Position numbers and translations under genes: made by a program
Notes under the pieces: generated by a model
What the model was told of the DNA's origin: nothing
The model's database searches: none
The model's input: the letters and a program-made list of their open reading frames with translations, nothing else
In this document: positions 1 to 11,330 of the stretch, in pieces
Layout of the letters: each line of letters opens with the position of its first letter
Position numbering within the stretch: the first letter of the stretch is position 1
NCBI GenBank assembly: GCA_030248295.1
Contig: JASANH010000167.1
Location: forward strand, 413,048-477,047
DNA length: 64,000 bases
Direction of reading: 5' to 3'
Origin: Mesodorylaimus sp. YZB2_4
Lineage: Eukaryota > Nematoda > Enoplea > Dorylaimida > Dorylaimidae

Positions 1-1690
1 ATCCTCACGACATGCCTCTCCTCTTGCTCTCGTTCCCTCAACTTCGCTGAAGCAAACAATCGATTATCATGGCTCCACTTCAAAATCAGACACGGAAAAA
101 ATTCTCTTCTCTTTCTTTACCAATGCCAAACGCCATTGGCGCACTCTCACGGCATGGTGCACAAAAAGCAAAATGAGCTGTCAGTAATGCCGAAGCAGGG
201 TCCCACTTCACAGTGTGTGGCTTGAACCCGATTTGATCCAGTGCCTAGTCAGGAGACTTTGGCGCGTTGGGAAGCCATCAATATTTCCTAATGCTTACGG
301 ATAAAAAACTGCATCGGATTATAAACAGTCAAAATCAGATAATCAACAATTTTTAAACCAAGTATTCACGTTATAAGCCATAAGAATATTATCCATCCCA
401 CATCCATATCCAATCACAAAAAATCCTTGTGCCCCTCTCCGAATGACCATCACGTAATCCATCAAGTATAAAATGATTTTGTCACATGTTCCCAGATATT
501 TACAGACATTCATACGCTTCACCTTCACGCACGAGACTGACCACGGATAAGCGCTTGCGAGGTACTCAGGAAAAGGCCAGTACCACAAAAGGACACCCTC
601 GAGACTGCAGCTAAAAAATGCCCTCCAGCAGTCAAATCATAGTTTGATCAGGGCGAAACAAAAAAGGAGGTTAGTTTTTACTGAAAAATACTTTAAGAAA
701 TGCAAAATCGAACCGATTGCCAGGACCAACTGGCAAGAAAATGACAATAAATTTGTCATTTGGAAAGGGCAACACCCCGCAAAAAACAATCCAGCCTTTT
801 CAATCCATCAAAAACCTGCCTATCCAAGTACGCAATTTGATTGGCCACACTACTTTAAGCCACGCCCACTACAGAATCCATAAGATCCACAGTTTGGGTG
901 TACTTTTAGAATATTGATTTTCATTATCGATCGATATCGATGATTTTTTAAAATTTATTTTAATTCGGATTTGCCGATCGATTTTTGCGATTTGCTCACC
1001 ATATATAGGTCGATTTGGGAGTCTTGAGCTAATGGACGATACGAATCCATCGATTGATCACTATCGATTGGTAAGCAATATCGGCCATTCGATGCCGAGC
1101 CAGTCGATGAGACAGTGTGCTCCCACAAATCACCCATCGATGACCCCTGATTACTGTGATCACTGGCCATCATCCGTTTCTTTGATTCAATCTGACATGC
1201 TAAAAGCTTAAATGATGTCAAAAATATCTCGCAGTGTCAGTTATGTGCCACAAAAACAAAACTGGAATGCAGAAATATTTCTGAGCATTTTAGAAAACAT
1301 TTCTGAGCAGTGCGTGTCTTAATATGGAAATCCATATCTATATTTGCATCTAATTAATATTCATATGGTACCTATATCTGTGCATTATTGGGAGCTAAGA
1401 TATGCATTTGAGATATAAATTTGAAAATCCTACAGGAATCCAAAATGCACGACTTTGTGCACCACTTGCATCCGCACCAAGCATGACTTTTTAATAGCTT
1501 ATAAGATTTTTTGTGCAGCTTACTAGTATTTTGTTAGCTGCTCACATTAGCAGTTGATTAAGGCGGTACGCACTGACAGATCCAGCTGGACCCTTGGCGA
1601 GCTGGCTGAGTTAGTCGGATTTTGATATGTGTGATTTGTGATTCTGATATTTCATTCATTCATTTTTGCTAGCAGCCAAAGGATGTAGTG
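1..1690. repeat. Outer left arm of a large inverted duplication
   Basis: Read in reverse complement, about 343-1690 matches 19860-21190. For example, the text around 1500-1570 (AGCTTATAAGATTTTTTGTG) recurs inverted near 20030. About 343-1000 also matches, inverted, the 3' flank of the ATF4 gene at 49490-50010. The arm therefore began as a copy of the ATF4 3' half plus flank and was then duplicated again in inverted orientation. Positions 1-340 show no gene and no clear repeat. Confidence 0.75.
905..1221 (-). pseudogene. ATF4 fragment without the bZIP region (copy A)
   Basis: The minus strand encodes a stretch clearly homologous to the last exon of the ATF4 gene (48635-49422). Shared words include ASDHSNQGSSMGD, WEHTVSST and DSDQSMDSYRPLAQD. 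Homology ends just after the segment corresponding to 49190. The next homologous base is in the ATF4 3' flank near 49475, so the whole basic region and leucine zipper is missing. Upstream homology stops at the serine-rich linker, and the fragment has no promoter or start context of its own. It is best read as a dead copy. Copy B at 20470-20760 has the same internal deletion, so the deletion came before the inverted duplication. Confidence 0.75.
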
Positions 1691-2010
1691 TGGTGTAAAC
1701 ATGACTTCAAAATTCCACTCTCTGATAGCGAATCACTGTTGAATTGTCACTAAAGCATTGTTGGTGGAGCCACAGTCATAGTCATCTCCCAAGAAATACG
1801 TGCACTCTGGGAGCAGAAGACACAGGATAAAATTACTGTGCAAAGGTTGAAAGTGCATTGTAGAAATAAGAATCCAGAGAAAAAACAGCTGAGCTTATTC
1901 CATGAGAGCGACGGCGAAGATAGAACAATCTGAGAATACAAATCGTCAAGCGAGAGTCAGTTGGGATGACCAGTTGGTGAAGTAATGATGGTTCATATTT
2001 TTCTCGGTTT

Positions 2011-3827
2011 ATGCTGCTGCTGCTTTTACCTGCTCTTAAGAAGATGATCCAAAGGGCCAGGCACGATGCTGGTGCTCCTCCGCTCCCGCAGACTGTCGAA
2101 GAACTGATTATCCCCGAGGAATACCAGCAAATTCGCATCGATGGGGCCATGCAACAGCTTCTAATGTACGACTCCGGAAATGAGCTTCTTCCAGGGCCCG
2201 GTTCCTGAATCGCGATTAACTTTAACTGAGCACTTAAATCTAGCATCACTGGGCAGTCAACTTTAACTGGCGTTCCTGAGTCGCAGTTAAAGTTAACTGG
2301 AAAATTTAACCGGGTGACTTGACCGCCCAAATCTAACCTACCTCGAGAGGAAGATTACAAAAGGATTCTTTGATATTCGGAATGTTCCTTGCGTTATTGG
2401 CGCCATAGATTGCTCGCATAAAGATTTTGGAGTCAGGATACATCATGGTCATGGGCAGGGTGATCAAAGACACATGTACTTCAATCGCAAGCAACCACTC
2501 AATCAATATTTGATTGGGGTATTAGCGATCATGAGGGCACTCGAGGCGGTTTGATAGCGCTTTCTAATGTTGATTTCCGTCATCCATAATATTCGGATTA
2601 GTATGAGTCACTCTTTTTTGACATTTTTTCACAGTCAAAATAAGCAGATTTCAAACAGATTGCCTTCTGATACAATTCTCAAAACAATTTGAAAATGAGG
2701 CAGTCTTATAGTACAGAAATGTGAGTTGGCTAGGCACTTAACTGCCCAGTTAGTGATTTAGCGGGCCAGTTAGTTAACCGCCTGGTTAACTAGATTTCAG
2801 GAACGCCAGTTAAATCTGGCTTAACTGCCCAGTTAGTTAACTGCCCGAATAAGGCACTTAACCAGCCAGCTAATCTTGACTGCCCGGTTAAAGTTAATCG
2901 CGATTCAGGAACCGGGCCCTGAACGCATGCTGATCTTCTCAACAAGAAGCAACTTGCAAGTTCTCGCTCAAAGCCGTGAATGGTTCGCAGATTGAACGTT
3001 CAAAACAGTACCGCGGCTCTTCCAACAAATGTAGGTATTCCATTCACGTGGTCAAGCACGGCGCAGTGATTCCAGTCGCCTACGCCCTTCTTCCAAACAA
3101 GACGAGGGCCACATATGTCAAGTTTCTTCAATAGCTGAAGCGCATGCAGCCCGGGCTTCAACCTGCTCAGCTGATGACAGATTTTGAAATCGCAGCCATT
3201 CAAGCCTTTCAGTCGGAGTTTCAAGATATTAGCTGCACGGGATGCTTCTTTCATCTCTCTCTGGCAATTTGGAGAAAAGTCCAGAATGAAGGATTGAAGA
3301 TGCGATACGAAAATGACCACGACTTCGCACGATGGACTTGCATGATCGCTGCATTGGCCTTTGTTCCGCCGGTCAACGTCATCGATGCTTTCGAGGAGCT
3401 AGTTGAGCACGCCGACTTCCCACCAGAAGCTATGCCCATCGCCAACTACTTCGAAGATACTAACATTGGTCGAAGGCAACGTCGTCGGCGGCAAGAGCCA
3501 ATGTTCAGCATCGAACTCTGGAACGTGCATCAACGCACAGTGGACGGCCAACATCGCACCAACAACGACGTCGAAGGATGGCATCGTGGCTTCCAAGATA
3601 CCGTCGGCTCACTCTTCCCAAATATCTTCCATTTTATTGGTAGCCTGAGGAAGCAGCAAGGAATCCACAACTTCGAGATCGCCCAGCTGATCGCGGGAAA
3701 CCAAGGAAATCCAAGAAATAAGAAGTACGCTCAGATTTCGCAACGGCTGCAAGCAATAGCAGTGTCTTTCGAAGATCGTGACATAATCGATTATTTGCGT
3801 GGAATCGCATATAATTACGAATTCTAA
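2011..3827 (+). pseudogene. MULE transposase, interrupted and decayed
   Basis: This is the remnant of a Mutator-like element transposase, the DDE enzyme that cuts and pastes the element. The N-terminal part (2011-2191) ends in LLMYDSGNE. The next residues (ERMLIFSTR) resume only at 2922, because 2192-2921 is an inserted element. Downstream comes WFAD*TFKTVPRLFQQ, where the glycine of the first catalytic Asp motif (DGTF) has become a stop. A small frameshift near 3030 and a TAG at about 3133 follow. From 3144 the frame is open to 3827 and shows the second Asp (MTDFEIAAIQAF), the GC-FH motif (TGCFFHLSLAIWR) and the final Glu motif (RTNNDVEGWHRGFQ). The C terminus DYLRGIAYNYEF resembles DYLRGLAHNFDY of the element at 8001, so both belong to one family. 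Confidence 0.85.
2192..2921. mobile_element. 730-bp element with 35-bp perfect TIRs, PIF/Harbinger-like
   Basis: The ends are perfect inverted repeats of 35 bp beginning CAGGGCCCGGTTCCTGAATC. The element sits inside the MULE reading frame and separates two parts of one conserved protein block. Inside, 2372-2554 (plus) encodes VPCVIGAIDCSHKDFG followed by MYFNRKQPLNQY. That is the first-Asp block of a PIF/Harbinger DDE transposase (typically GAIDGTH followed by YINRK); a stop follows at 2552. No clean target-site duplication is visible (TTC left, AAC right), so the superfamily rests on the protein fragment only. Confidence 0.75.
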
Positions 3828-3829
3828 CT

Positions 3830-6320
3830 TCTTTGACACTACTGATTTACTGAACACTGTACACATTCACTGTGCCTGCCGTACTGATTTTTGATGTCTG
3901 TTTGCATGCCACTGTTTTCTGTTGACAACATAACATTTTTTGATTTTTAAGCGTTGTCTGGAAACAAGGTAAAAGACTAGGACTAAAAACAAAATGATGA
4001 AAGGTTGGGGGCGAAACGGCGGGGGCGAAATGTCCTAACGCCATTTTTCTCAACGTCACTGTTATGTTTAAGACCCAGCAGAGCAAGGGAAAAGTAGGTG
4101 CCTAGAAGTAACCTTTGTGGTAGCCTAATAAGCGGGGCGTGAGCGAAGTGGCGTAAGATTATGACCTGGCTAGTATGCAAACTACCAATGCCTTTACGTC
4201 ATAGTTACTTTCCAGCTCCATCTAGATTATTACAGACAACTTCACTGCAAGCTTCAGAGTCCACTTTCCCAGTGACCGATCCCTGGCCGTAGCACAGCTT
4301 CACTGGAACATCCCCAGTACATCACCGTGCCACGACTTCACTATCGTCAGCTTCATCGTCCGCTTTCAGCTTTCGTGCATCATTGCTGCTTGCCGATACG
4401 TCGTCTTCGAGCATCGCCAGTTGATAGTTTTACCACCTCACCATTGCTGCCCTAGATGTCATACTTTGTCATACTTTATGCATAGCCCAGCACTTTACAG
4501 CGCACTCGAGGGCTAAGAAACACATATTCGATAATCATTTTGTAAAGCAGGCGGGAGTCGAACTGTAAGTGCGCACCCAGCGTGAGAGGCCGCGCCCGGG
4601 CGTTTGGCCCAGACCCCGACCCGGACCGTTTGATCGTTGGATTCACCTTGGTCGATTCCGCTGGTTTCATGTTGCCCGTGACTTGCGGTCCATTGCACTG
4701 GGTCGTTAATTTAGTGGAGTCAGAGGTTCCTTATTTACTGACTCCCCAGGGGTGCAAGGTGAGTTTTGCGGAAAGTTCGTACCCAGAGAAAAGTCACAGC
4801 AGTAAATTGCCACTCATGTACTACGAATGGACAATGGCACTAGAAAGTTGGTGAAAACAGTCAGATTAAGGAAACAGTAAAATGAGACGACGGACCTCAC
4901 AGCGGAATGAATTTTTTAATTCAATACAGTCGTATGCAGTGCACATAAACTGACAGTCGAGGGATCGTGAAAATGCACATTTGTGCATTTTCACATTTGT
5001 GATTCTTATTTCCTTCTCACGATGTGACCAACATCATGGTCATATGTTTATCCCTACTGTACGTACAGCTTACTTCAGTTTTATGTGATTTCAAAAAAAC
5101 TTGCATCTCCCTTCCAGCCTTCTGTACTCATGAAAAGTCAAGTTAAAAAATCTAAATGCGCTGTACCTACGGACTGCACCAAAGCGGTTTGGTCCAGTCT
5201 GTTGGTACAGTGCTCTAGCACTAGGACAAGACTGTTTTATAGTGTAGACTCTTTTAAAAAAGAGCCAGTGCAGTGCTTTGCCATTATGACCTGGCGTCAT
5301 TCGTGACCTCTAAACTCTTTATTAGGTCTCAATATTTTGATGTGGGGACGAAATGTGCGGGTACCAAAGGTGGGGAACGAACTCTCCGTATCCTGGAAGG
5401 TGAAGCACTCCAGCCCGCAAGTCACTGCGTTACAAGCAGCCGCCACGGGGCTCGCCATGTGCCCGTAGAACTAATTGAGTAGTCAAGAAGGCAAAAGTAT
5501 TGTTGGTATAATTGAAAAAATTTTAGACACTTCGACTCTGCGATAATCGATTCCATCCAAATTATACGACAGACCCTCGTCGTGATCGATCATCCAGGCA
5601 ATGGAGAACTGCCAACTCTAGCTCGACAACAGAACGTCCATGGAGATATGATGTTTCGAAGTGATTATTTACCAAAGTGTATTGAGTTGGTTTTCACTTT
5701 CGGGTTAGCAGCTCGCCACTTTCCTGATATAGACGTGCATGGGCTTATCTGAATAGATGTCCGGTTCCGTCACCTGATCGTGATCGAACGAGACGTCGAT
5801 ACTGATGAAGAAATCGATAAGTTACTTTATTTACTCTTTGATTCCAGCGACAAAAGTCCTCGCTGATGGTTCTTTCGGTGGCGCACATACTTGGTTGCAC
5901 CTTACACTGGCTGAGAAGCAGGACACTATTTAATGTGAGACTCCCTTGTCATTTGCTTGAAAACTTTGAGATCCTCACCCCCCCCGGGCTTAGTCGTGAG
6001 GTTTTTCTGTCCAGGGTACCTGAAATGAGAATCGTTCGACGGGTGTATGCTCCAGACAAGTTTAAATATTGACATGCCTAGAAGTGACCAACAATCTGAC
6101 TAATGTTCAACTCAAATAAGAGTGTGATAAGCAAAAAAATTTTTCGGGGGCCATTAGGGAAAAAAATTTTACCAGACACTCTAACAACCAGAATTAGGAA
6201 TTGAGCCACACTAAAAACTTTTGCATGGAGTGGGAATCGAACCCTCGCCCCAATATTTGCGTCTAGTTTGCTGATACCGAGCCAGTTCCCGCAAGGAGAG
6301 GGTTCGATCCCCTACAGCGC
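3830..6320. other. Non-coding stretch with small repeats
   Basis: No convincing gene is present; all open frames are short and lack recognisable domains. Visible items are a tRNA-like fragment in reverse at about 4545-4600 (GGGAGTCGAAC, part of the SINE family seen at 35122 and 51661), a perfect hairpin at 4967-4994, and two oppositely oriented tRNA box-B-like words at 6229-6311 (GGAATCGAACCC and GGGTTCGATCCC). Confidence 0.5.
4967..4994. repeat. 13-bp perfect hairpin
   Basis: GTGAAAATGCACA is followed by TT and then its exact reverse complement. No gene lies next to it. It may be a small MITE remnant or chance. Confidence 0.6.
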
Positions 6321-7228
6321 GGTCGAATATGAAATAACTGGGTGTAAAAGCAGTTTTGGAGAAGTCCAAACAAAAATAACGAAAAGTAATAAGGAAACAC
6401 GAGCTGCGGGGCCACAGAGTACACACCAGTGCAATGCGATAAAAAGAGCTATAACACGATTTTGAGGACGAGCTGAAGGAGATGAGGTTAGAGAGAATCG
6501 ATCAGACGGAGTTACGCCACGCAATGGCCAAAATGCACTGGGATAGTCGCAATGGCGTTAAGCGAATGTGAAATGGCGGATTCGGGTCTTGAAGAAGATT
6601 GAATTGAACTGATAGTTTGAAAATCAGATCTGTGAAGTGGCTGGGGAGAAGTTGATCGAATTGCCACAGGCACCGTGGTTGACAGAATATCGCTTGAATC
6701 GCTGCCAATTTTGTCTATTTGATCACGATGTACCATTGATTACACAGTTTCGGTTTTCTCGAAGGTTTTCGGTTCAAAACGTGGCCAGAACTTCTTCGAT
6801 TGGCTAGCATCAGACAGCAGGGCTGCATGGTGGAAATTAGATTTGGGTTCAACGGCGCTTCGATCTGCAGTACTGAATTATTACCGACGCCCCGCTCGAA
6901 GCCTCACAAGATGAACATGTGCTCGTGCATTCTGCAAATACCCACCAGCCATCGCAATGTCTAGGGCCCAAGTATAGTACCTCTCCTTGGTTATTCCCCG
7001 CACAACAGGGGCGCTCATCTGATAGCCCTTTGTATTGGTATGACCCCCTTTGCCCCGTCACCAGTAAGTCCATGCATCATATATTTATTCCGAAGCAAAG
7101 TCAATACTGTGACCAACCAAAAAGAATGAAGCGAGTATACTCGCGACAGAAAATATATGCCGACAAATCTCACGATCAGTCTGTGATTTTTCAAAAACAT
7201 TCTAATATTTTTGTAGTCCTTAAATTTT

Positions 7229-7824
7229 TCAGGCCACGAAATTGTAGTGAATGCAAGTATCATTCGTTGAAACTGGAATGGTGCTTGGACCGGGGTTATC
7301 GAAAACTGACCATGTGAAAAGCTGACATTTGTGATTCAAACATTCATCGAGGTCTTGTATAAAATTAAAACTGCGACACCAGATCCTTTGTGTGCATGCG
7401 ATTGCGCAATTGTACGGCTGCTGTGCGAAAGTGGTCTCGATTGGATTTTCTGTCACGCAGACGCCAGTTTTGGTGTAATTTTGCTCATACGCTAGAAAAA
7501 AATGAAGGATTAGGTTCGCGAAAAATGCAAAAACAGACCAATACTGTTGAAATGGCACAAGGCCTGAGGTCTTGGATATGAACAACTCATGTCTGCGACT
7601 ACGCCCCAATACCAAAAATTGCAAAATTCCGAAGGATGAGTGTCCGTCTCGGAGCAAATTTCATATTTAATCCATGTATCAGAAGCTGGCATCGCCACAA
7701 TTTTCGTTCGCGCGTCAGTGTACCAATAAGTCGAGATCTGTGTGTCTGAACAGGATATGTTGCCATCGACATTATTATCGCGCTGTAATGCCAGCCAAAA
7801 ATAGGTGTCGTTATTGAAGCGTTC
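7229..7824 (-). pseudogene. C-type lectin/PAN gene, 5'-truncated copy
   Basis: Two exons (7539-7824 and 7229-7491, minus) are separated by a 47-nt intron. Sizes and splice sites are identical to the plus-strand copy at 16613-17208. They encode the C-terminal half of a C-type lectin domain (YFWLALQRD, STYWYTD, paired cysteines) followed by a cysteine-rich PAN/apple-like domain ending at a stop. The reading frame is intact and differs from the other copy by only a few residues. The copy lacks the signal-peptide exon and the first half of the lectin domain, which lie beyond the duplication breakpoint. Unless it captured new 5' exons it cannot make a complete lectin. Confidence 0.75.
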
Positions 7825-8000
7825 CTGGAAAAGTTTAACACGAAAGTACTTTTTTAGTTATATCAGGCTTCAAGGAGCATCATCGAATGAGTAACTGATT
7901 ATTGTTGCCAATGTGATAAAATATTTACAAAAAAGCAGAAGTTGCTTGTTCTAGTCAAGTATTGTATGCTGATCACTACGTTCAGTCCTCCATAATATTC

Positions 8001-9287
8001 GGTGTCCGGTCAATTGTACGTAGTCAGTTGTTCGCTAGGACTATTGTTCGCCATGGTCATCCAAACCTGTTTACCTGGGCATCTGTAAGGTTAGCTCAGG
8101 TCACTTTGCCTCGCCTTCATGAGGGCCAGATTTTGGTTGACTACGCCAACTTGGCTTGTTAGAGAATCAGTCCCGACGTCTTGCTATCAACAACGCATTG
8201 GCTCCCATCTGAAGAGCACCGTCGGACCAAATAATGCCGCTAGACTTCATTTTGAGTGAAAAAGGCGAACAAAGGTTTGTTGACAATGGCCACCTTTACG
8301 TCAAAGATAAGAGCAACGAAGAAAAAGTTTTTTGGAAGTGCGACAAATTTGCGACAAGGAAATGCCATGCGCGTGTGCACACGTCGATTGATGCGATTAT
8401 CAAGCGTGTTCATGATCACAATCACGCTGGCGATGCTGCAAATGTCAGAACAGCGCGAGTGATGAATGAAATCAAGGATCGAGCTGCGAATACGCTGGAC
8501 AGCGGTCACAAGATCATCGCGGACGCATCCGCACGGTTACCTCGTGCTGTCGCAGCGAAACTTCCGTCACACAATTCGATGAAACGTACGATGCGCCGAG
8601 TCGGGCAAGAAGAAAACGTTGCTCATCCAAAGCCACATTCTCGTCGGGAGCTGGAAGTCCCTATTGAGTTCACAACAACCGAAACTGGCGAAGAATTCTG
8701 TCTGACAGTGGTCCAGCTAACGATCGCATCGTTATTTTCTGTCTTCCAAAAACGAACAATTCAGTGGAAAGTTAGCATAATGCTTTTAAGGAAATCGTTG
8801 GCGGATCCCACCCTACGATCTGGAAATTCATTGAAGCTTTAAAGCTCGAACAAAGCAAGAACGAAGCTTCGATTGAGCAATTCGTCGCCGGTCAACAAAC
8901 ACCGTTGGGTAAGAAGAAGTACAGGGATTGCGCCGCAAGAATTTCGAGAAGCGTAAATCAATACGGCGAAATCGATTTAACCGATTATTTACGCGGACTC
9001 GCTCATAATTTTGATTATTGATGTCATTTATGACTACAGTATCTTTACATTTGTTTTTTATTTGACACGATCCTTGTATCTTTTGTTTTCTATTTGTGCC
9101 TTTAAATTGCAGTATTTGACTGATTGTGCGCTTCGATAATACATTTTGTTTGTAACTTATACAGAACTGTGTATGGCGAATAAAAGTTCGCGTCGAAAAT
9201 TTGCTATGGCGAACAACTGTTTCGGCCAACAATTGCAGGCAAACAATTGTCCGCGAACAACTGCCAGCGAACAATTCACCTAGATCC
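8001..9287 (+). mobile_element. FLYWCH-MULE deletion derivative with TIRs and 8-bp TSD
   Basis: The ends are imperfect inverted repeats. The left begins GGTGTCCGGTCAATTGTACG; the right, in reverse complement, begins GGATCTAGGTGAATTGTTCG. Both continue with repeated TTGTTCGC words. The element is flanked by the direct repeat TAATATTC at 7993-8000 and 9288-9295. The inverted arm at 16437-16444 carries one uninterrupted copy of this site, confirming both ends. The length of 1287 bp is short for an autonomous MULE. Confidence 0.9.
8234..9021 (+). pseudogene. Internally deleted FLYWCH-MULE transposase
   Basis: The N-terminal frame (8234-8842, 202 residues) starts with a FLYWCH zinc finger: LYVKDKSNEEK, FWKCDKF, a second cysteine in RKCHARVH, then VHDHNH. 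FLYWCH domains act as DNA-binding modules in MULE transposases. After about residue 160 the frame meets a deletion. In another frame, 8779-9021 encodes the normal C terminus (NAFKEIVGG, HPTIWKFIEALK, DYLRGLAHNFDY) and a stop. The block containing all three catalytic acidic motifs is absent. The product, if any, would be a DNA-binding protein without catalytic activity. Confidence 0.85.
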
Positions 9288-9879
9288 TAATATTCATCCT
9301 CCGCACTATCCTACTCCTTTTTTTTATGCTGATCTGAAAATGAGATTTTAAAGTCGACTTATAAAAACTGCAATTTCAAAGTGATCAAGGAAGTCTCTTT
9401 AGAAAACGGTTTCCTAATTTTTGTGTAGGTAAGACATACTGGACAGTGCCCTGACTGACCTCAAAATAAATTAACAATGCTGCATGGGGACTAAAGTTTT
9501 TTGGAGCCTGAATTCGGCTTTTGCGCAATAGACTAGGATTTGCCGAGCTTACAGAATCTGGTTCACAAATTCTTTAATTTCTTATTGCACTCGTGTTCTG
9601 ACCTTTTGATGAAACTTGATAGCATCCACCTCCCCCTCCCCCCGACTGAGACGATTATTGAAATTGTCAAGATGGGGCATATGGCGTATGTCTCATTCAG
9701 TCGAGTCACTAAGGGGAATTCACTCTCTTAGAATCACCCTGCCCCAGCACAACAGAATATATCTCTTTTTTGGTTGTTTTTTAAAAATTTCAGTGGGTTG
9801 TTCTGCCGCCCAAGTTTCCCACAGTACTTTCAAACGTTTTTCCTAAAGTCCTGTTATAACATACGGGGACGTGAGGTGA

Positions 9880-10205
9880 CCAGCTCACAGCAGCCCTCCT
9901 CTGTGTGTCTCCACTAGGAGCACCTCCGCTCCAGGGCATCCTGTGCCAGCACCAGCATCCCAGGATGATACTGGGCGAGAGGGGAGGGACCTTCCCCACT
10001 GGTGTTCGAGAACCATTTTCCTAATTGTCTTCTCGTTCGGCATCCGCCACTCGACAGTATTGGGTGAGTCGAGCAAAGCCAGGTGTGCAAGGCCAGCGAT
10101 CGGCTTACTAAACTGCAGTCCTCAGCCAGAACTGAACTGCGGCTTCTGGTCAGCGTTGCTGGCCCGAGCAATGCAGGACCCACGCCTTAAGTAACTGAGC
10201 CACCG
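9880..10205 (-). repeat. tRNA-derived SINE-like repeat
   Basis: On the minus strand this begins with CCGCGGTGGCTCAGTTACTT and AAGGCGTGGG, resembling a tRNA A box, and continues for about 300 bp. It is the arm-partner of 15490-15830. Related sequence, partly diverged, occurs at 10960-11170 and 51440-51600 (shared words include GCCGAACGAG and TTCTCGCCCA). It lies in the segment corresponding to lectin intron 2. Confidence 0.6.
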
Positions 10206-10276
10206 CGGCTGTTTTGCGTAAATCTCCTGGCGCACAACTTATCACAAGGAAAGAACACCGGAGAGCCCCACAAACC

Positions 10277-10456
10277 CCCCCCCCCCCAAAAAAAAAACAA
10301 AAAAAGAAAAAAAAAAAAAAAAAAAAAAAAAACAATAATAATAAAACCACAAAAGAAAAAAAAAAAAAAATAAAAAAAGGAAAAAAAAAAACAAAAAAAA
10401 AAAAAAGGGCACCCAAAAAAAAAAAAAAAAAAGCAACAAACAAAAAAAAAAAAAAA
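10277..10456. repeat. A-rich low-complexity tract
   Basis: About 180 bp of poly-A runs broken by C, G and AAT, preceded by a C run. This might be an expanded retroposon tail. It creates long lysine or phenylalanine frames that are not genes. It begins just inside the left arm's breakpoint at 10243. Confidence 0.85.
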
Positions 10457-10959
10457 TGAAACATCAAGTCGACAGGTTGAGGCGCTGATTATCGATCCAA
10501 TACTCATCTGACGTGCCGACCGACTTCAGTGAGGCGGCACTGATTTGAGGATTGGATATTCGGCACGAAATTGCTCAGGCTCCAGATGGACTTGGTACCT
10601 ACTGCATTGATGATTTTGGCTCAATTTTAAATTCTTGTTCCAAGTTTTCATGACTAGCTCAATGTATAAGATTACGAAATGCGGAATCACGATGTTTGTG
10701 TGTGCAACTAACACTTTTTGGCCTTTTTTATGCAGCAAGCTCACATGCCCAGGCAGGCGTCAAAGATCAAGGTACTTCAGCACACAGGCCCTATAAGAAC
10801 ACCAATGTGATCAAAGAAGACCAATCCCCACCCCCCCCTCTTCGCTTGTACCCTCGACTTCAGAGCTGTATGCTGTGCCTAATTGGCAAATTTTTTTAAA
10901 AAATTTTCGTTGCCCAAAGCCTGTTTTGCCTCTAGCCGGCCAGCTGTCGAACCTCGTTA

Positions 10960-11330
10960 GAAAGGCTGTGCGGGGACCAGCACACACAGCAGCGTCCTCC
11001 TGCGTGTCTTCACTAGGAGCACCTCTACGCGAGGGCATCCTGGACAGGCAACAGACTTCCTCGGACGATGGATGGCATGCTGTGAACTTTTTTGTGTTTG
11101 ACAGCCGAGACTGTCTCCTCGTTTGGCGTCTGGCTCTTCACTCGGAACACCTCTAGGGTACCGGGTGAGTCACCTACTGTCCAGTTTGCAACGTCAGCGA
11201 GGGCTTATGGTTCGCAAACCGACCTCCATCACCAGGGATCGAACCCGGTGCCGAGTTAGCCACTCTCTCCAAAGTAATACGGAGAGACGAATGCCTAACT
11301 GCTGCACCAGCGCGGCCGCCACTTGGCTCA
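10960..11330 (-). repeat. tRNA-derived SINE copy
   Basis: The minus strand at 11225-11325 shows an A-box-like CTGGTGCAGCAGTTAGGCA and a B box GGGTTCGATCCCTGG, separated by about 60 nt. The adjoining 10960-11170 shares the body of the repeat at 9880-10205. A RNA polymerase III-derived retroposon explains this better than a functional tRNA, since no acceptor stem closes. Confidence 0.55.

Larger units (their letters stand above)
6322..10243. repeat. Inner left arm of the inverted duplication
   Basis: It matches 15465-19145 in reverse complement over its full length apart from two private insertions. The outer limit is at CACCCAGTTATTTCA (about 6330 left, 19117 right). The inner limit is at ATAAGTTGTGCGCCAGGAG (about 10243 left, 15470 right). 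Without the inserted MULE the arm is about 2.6 kb. It contains exons 3-4 of the lectin gene but not its first two exons, because the breakpoint falls inside lectin intron 2. Confidence 0.85.

Noticed and set aside
6849..7073. Cys/Trp-containing frame repeated at 17366-17590
   Set aside because: Repeated because it lies in the duplication arms; the partial third and fourth copies at 14735 and 21820 do not keep the frame.
10214..10459. Lysine-rich frame and its phenylalanine-rich mirror
   Set aside because: Produced by the poly-A tract, not a gene.
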